Positions 7,239 to 8,903 of a stretch of 8,903 bases of DNA are shown here, piece after piece. Position 1 is the first letter of the stretch. Every line of letters begins with the position of its first letter. This stretch comes from an uncultured Sutterella sp. (lineage in GTDB: Bacteria > Pseudomonadota > Gammaproteobacteria > Burkholderiales > Burkholderiaceae_F). Under the pieces are notes generated by a model. That model saw nothing but the letters and a program-made list of their open reading frames with translations. It ran no database searches and had not been told where the DNA came from. Position numbers and translations under genes: made by a program. The DNA is taken from NCBI GenBank assembly GCA_900764215.1, contig CAAFNI010000093.1:1-8903 (forward strand), in the 5' to 3' direction.

Positions 7239-8606
7239 TCACAAGTCGTCGAGCATGTTGTCGATCGAGAGTCCGCGCACGGAGAGCTCGAACGAGCGGT
7301 ACTCGGGATGGACCGCCAGGAAAGCGGACACTTTCTGCCGCAACGCGAATTCGTCGTATTGTTCGCGGTTCATGTTCACTTCGACAAACTCGGCGCGTCG
7401 CGCCGTCGGGTCAATCGCCACGACGGCGATCTCATTTTCGCCTTTGCGGTCCCACCACTGCCCTACATGAATCCATGCCGGATTTTCCTTGTAGCGATGA
7501 ACGAACCAGTCTTCAAGTGTTCGACCGAGAAAGACGGGAAGCCCGGCCTCGGCGTACGCACGAGCCTGAGCGTAGTGCCCGCGTTCAAGATGGCTTTTTG
7601 GTAGCTCCCGCTCAACAAATGCGTACCAAAATCTCAAGTAGGGGTCACGAATAGAAAAGCGAAGGCCTTTAGACGTTTTTTGGTGCAGGATGGGCTCGAT
7701 GCGCTCGATGAGACGATAGTCGGTTTCAAGCCGCTGGATGTAGGGTGAAATGTCGGGTTCAATTCGATCCTGCAGTTCGTTTCGTTTGGTTGTACCGGCC
7801 GCAAGGAGAAGGAGGATTTTGGTGTAAACGGGAGACTTTCTCTGAAAGTCGCTCCCAGTCACAATTTGCCCTTCCGCCAGGAACCAGCTTCCGTTGGGTG
7901 AAAAAATCGAACTGAGCAGCGCCACTTTTTGCATGGCATCCTGCGAGGCGAAAAAGTCGACGTAACGGGCTACGCCGCCCGTTGCAGCCTGCAAAAGAAG
8001 CAGTTCCGAATGGGTTCCTGCCGGACATTCGGCTTGGAAAATGTACTGCAGCTCACGCGTGGAAAAAGGCTGCAGGATGAAGAAGAGGTCCGCGCGCCCG
8101 AAGAGCGGCGCATTGTGTTCTCCGAAGGTCCGCTCCAGCGTGGTTTGAATAGAGCCGGTCAGGACAAGAACAAGTTGCGATCCGGCCTTGCCTCGATCCC
8201 AGGCATTTTGAAGCTTCGCCCAAAAGTGCTGCACGTGCCGTTCCGCTTCCTGACACTCATCGATTGCCAGAACGTAGGGCGTGCTGCGGGCCAGATCGAG
8301 CAGGTAGCCGAACGCATCATCAGCGCGATCGAGCATCGGCGGATAAGCGATGTTCAAGGTTTTCGCGACGCTTCCAATGAGCGCGTGGCAAAAATCTTGT
8401 TCCTCGAGGTGATGGGACACGAAGCAATAGGCATACGGCGCCGCTGCCTGCATATTCGCAGCTCCGAAGGCCTCCTCGATCAGCGCCGTTTTCCCGACGC
8501 GGCGACGCCCCGTCACCACGGCCATGCGCGCCGTCCGGTGCTTGATCGCAAGCTGTGTCTGGCCGCGAAGCATTCGCAACTCTTCTTCTCTGCCGTAAAA
8601 CCGCAT
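7239..8606 (-). CDS. AAA/STAND-type ATPase, archaeal-ATPase/DUF234 family, with C-terminal nuclease-like domain
   Basis: This family, common in archaea and gut bacteria, has no established cellular role. The 455-residue protein starts MRFYGREEEL, a typical family opening, and shows: P-loop GRRRVGKT (33-40, Lys39); Walker B YVLAIDECQ (Asp116, Glu117); sensor-like LVLTGS (147-152) then PLFGRA and LQPFS; an apparent winged helix around 257-315; the family hallmark RFSIRDPYLRFWYAFV (316-331); and a PD-(D/E)XK-like C-terminus (about 360-425). In that last domain WWDRKGENEI is followed by Ala394 and EFVEV by Asn411; related proteins as I know them read EID and EVK there, so nuclease chemistry looks lost. 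The CAT at 8604-8606 is the start; upstream there is only a weak purine-rich GAGAA. The gene stands alone, convergent with the phosphorylase gene, and appears less GC-rich than smc or ligA, suggesting transfer. No signal peptide or membrane segment is seen. Confidence 0.85.
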   Translation of the reverse strand: MRFYGREEELRMLRGQTQLAIKHRTARMAVVTGRRRVGKTALIEEAFGAANMQAAAPYAYCFVSHHLEEQDFCHALIGSVAKTLNIAYPPMLDRADDAFGYLLDLARSTPYVLAIDECQEAERHVQHFWAKLQNAWDRGKAGSQLVLVLTGSIQTTLERTFGEHNAPLFGRADLFFILQPFSTRELQYIFQAECPAGTHSELLLLQAATGGVARYVDFFASQDAMQKVALLSSIFSPNGSWFLAEGQIVTGSDFQRKSPVYTKILLLLAAGTTKRNELQDRIEPDISPYIQRLETDYRLIERIEPILHQKTSKGLRFSIRDPYLRFWYAFVERELPKSHLERGHYAQARAYAEAGLPVFLGRTLEDWFVHRYKENPAWIHVGQWWDRKGENEIAVVAIDPTARRAEFVEVNMNREQYDEFALRQKVSAFLAVHPEYRSFELSVRGLSIDNMLDDL

Positions 8607-8649
8607 TTCTCATTCTGTCCGCAGGATCGTTCAAGTTCGTTTCAGACAC

Positions 8650-8668
8650 TCCTACGATTATTGTAGGA
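8650..8668. promoter_or_regulatory. Inverted repeat over the ATPase -10 box
   Basis: TCCTAC (8650-8655) and GTAGGA (8663-8668) form a perfect 6-bp inverted repeat with a 7-base spacer, overlapping the first unit of the 15-bp array. It encloses the candidate -10 box and the likely transcription start of the - strand gene, a usual place for a repressor site. Function is inferred. Confidence 0.4.
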
Positions 8669-8687
8669 ACAATGGTTGTAGCTACAA
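8660..8687 (-). promoter_or_regulatory. Candidate promoter of the ATPase gene
   Basis: Read on the - strand, TTGTAG (8687-8682) and TACAAT (8665-8660) are separated by 16 bp, giving a plausible sigma70 promoter with a good -10 and a poor -35 (TTG only). Transcription would begin near 8653, leaving a leader of about 45 bases before the ATG. The -35 lies inside the palindrome at 8676-8687 and the -10 inside the inverted repeat at 8650-8668, so a protein bound to these sites would control access. Confidence 0.4.
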
Positions 8688-8713
8688 AGCGTGTAGCTAC
8701 AAATTTTGTAGCT
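8661..8713. repeat. Array of four palindromic units with 15-bp period
   Basis: Units: TTGTAGGAACAA (8661-8672, imperfect), TTGTAGCTACAA (8676-8687, perfect 12-bp palindrome), TGTAGCTACA (8692-8701, perfect) and TTGTAGCT (8706-8713, one complete half plus two bases). Their centres lie at 8666.5, 8681.5, 8696.5 and 8711.5, exactly 15 bp apart; a CTAC at 8652-8655 is in register for a fifth, decayed unit. The array covers the candidate promoter of the ATPase gene. The regular spacing of a dyad-symmetric core suggests cooperative binding of a dimeric DNA-binding protein. The repeat structure is seen directly; the operator role is inference. Confidence 0.8.
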
Positions 8714-8748
8714 GACTGCTTGAATGATGGAGGCAAACCGAAGAAACA

Positions 8749-8762
8749 CCGTATAAATACGG
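8749..8762. promoter_or_regulatory. Perfect inverted repeat CCGTAT-AA-ATACGG
   Basis: A 6-bp perfect inverted repeat with a 2-base spacer lies 16 bp upstream of the -35 box of the first rightward promoter and between it and the repeat array. Its position between divergent promoters suggests an operator. No regulator is identifiable. It contains TATAAA, but no -35 box lies at the right distance, so it is not called a promoter. Confidence 0.4.
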
Positions 8763-8778
8763 ATTTTGAGGAAAATAT

Positions 8779-8807
8779 TTGACAAGCGCTTTTGGATGGT
8801 GTTTAAT
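8779..8807 (+). promoter_or_regulatory. Rightward sigma70 promoter P1
   Basis: TTGACA (8779-8784), a 17-bp spacer and TTTAAT (8802-8807) match the sigma70 consensus at 11 of 12 positions. An A/T-rich stretch (8763-8780) precedes it and could act as an UP element. It points away from the ATPase gene and out of the window; no start codon with a Shine-Dalgarno and open frame follows before the edge. Confidence 0.7.
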
Positions 8808-8849
8808 TCCAATCCTTCGCTGACGACGACAAGTCAACAGCGAATAAAT

Positions 8850-8878
8850 TTGACAAAGAGTTGATGAGCTGATAAACT
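8850..8878 (+). promoter_or_regulatory. Rightward sigma70 promoter P2
   Basis: TTGACA (8850-8855), a 17-bp spacer and TAAACT (8873-8878; 4 of 6 to consensus) form a second promoter 71 bp after P1, same direction. A 6-bp inverted repeat AGAGTT/AACTCT (8857-8862, 8875-8880) spans its spacer and -10. Predicted transcription starts near 8885, just before the edge hairpin. Tandem strong promoters of this kind often serve stable RNA operons, but the gene lies outside the window. Confidence 0.6.
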
Positions 8879-8887
8879 CTCAATTCT

Positions 8888-8903
8888 GTGCTTGAGAAAG
8901 CAC
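8888..8903 (+). other. GNRA-capped hairpin at start of the P2 transcript
   Basis: GTGCTT (8888-8893) pairs perfectly with AAGCAC (8898-8903) around a GAGA tetraloop, a member of the stable GNRA class. It lies within a few bases of the predicted P2 start, so it would form the 5' end of that RNA. The pairing may continue past the window edge. Structure seen; identity of the RNA unknown. Confidence 0.5.

Noticed and set aside
8661..8713. CRISPR or iteron-origin interpretation of the 15-bp repeats
   Set aside because: The units are too short and the spacers only 3-5 bases, which excludes CRISPR; no replication gene or DnaA boxes were seen nearby to support an origin.
8320..8736. Small - strand open frame (138 codons) overlapping the ATPase start
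   Set aside because: It is in a different frame from the ATPase, most of it is a shadow of that gene, and its N-terminus only translates the repeat array.
8555..8782. Small + strand open frame (75 codons) across the repeat array
   Set aside because: It starts inside the ATPase gene, has no ribosome-binding site, and its VATxx pattern merely reflects the 15-bp repeats.

Overview
The window is a high-GC bacterial chromosome segment. From left to right it holds a core operon-like block on the + strand, one isolated gene on the - strand, and an AT-richer intergenic stretch that runs off the right edge. The gene order smc - zipA - ligA, the style of the ZipA and LigA proteins and the high GC suggest a betaproteobacterium of the Burkholderiales, possibly Sutterellaceae. 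This placement is inferred from gene order and remembered family features, not from a search.

Left block (1-7202). The window opens inside smc, the chromosome-condensin ATPase, and keeps about 904 codons: the distal coiled coil, the hinge, the returning coil and the C-terminal ATPase half with signature motif, Walker B and H-loop. A 114-base gap with a short hairpin and a -10-like box leads to zipA, a membrane-anchored divisome protein. Next comes ligA, the NAD+-dependent DNA ligase, complete with active-site Lys, zinc finger, HhH and BRCT domains. It has an unusual charged C-terminal tail ending in QGALF, which looks like a sliding-clamp-binding pentapeptide. Thirty bases later, behind a strong Shine-Dalgarno, lies a 249-residue nucleoside phosphorylase best matched by the S-methyl-5'-thioinosine phosphorylase type. 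A stem-loop follows its stop codon. The block combines chromosome organisation, division, replication/repair and methylthio-nucleoside salvage.

Right block (7239-8606, - strand). A single gene converges on the block. It encodes a 455-residue AAA/STAND-type ATPase of the archaeal-ATPase/DUF234 family: P-loop, winged helix and a C-terminal PD-(D/E)XK-like domain. The ATPase residues look intact, but two expected nuclease positions read Ala and Asn. Its base composition appears less GC-rich than the core genes, suggesting acquisition.

Intergenic stretch (8607-8903). No convincing protein gene is present. It holds an array of four palindromic units (TTGTAGCTACAA-like) with centres exactly 15 bp apart, overlapping a candidate promoter of the ATPase gene; a separate perfect inverted repeat; and two tandem rightward sigma70-type promoters, both with perfect TTGACA -35 boxes and 17-bp spacers. 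The second promoter is followed at the window edge by a 6-bp stem with a GAGA tetraloop. These promoters drive something outside the window, perhaps a stable RNA operon. The best candidate for an undescribed system is the ATPase gene together with its palindromic repeat array.
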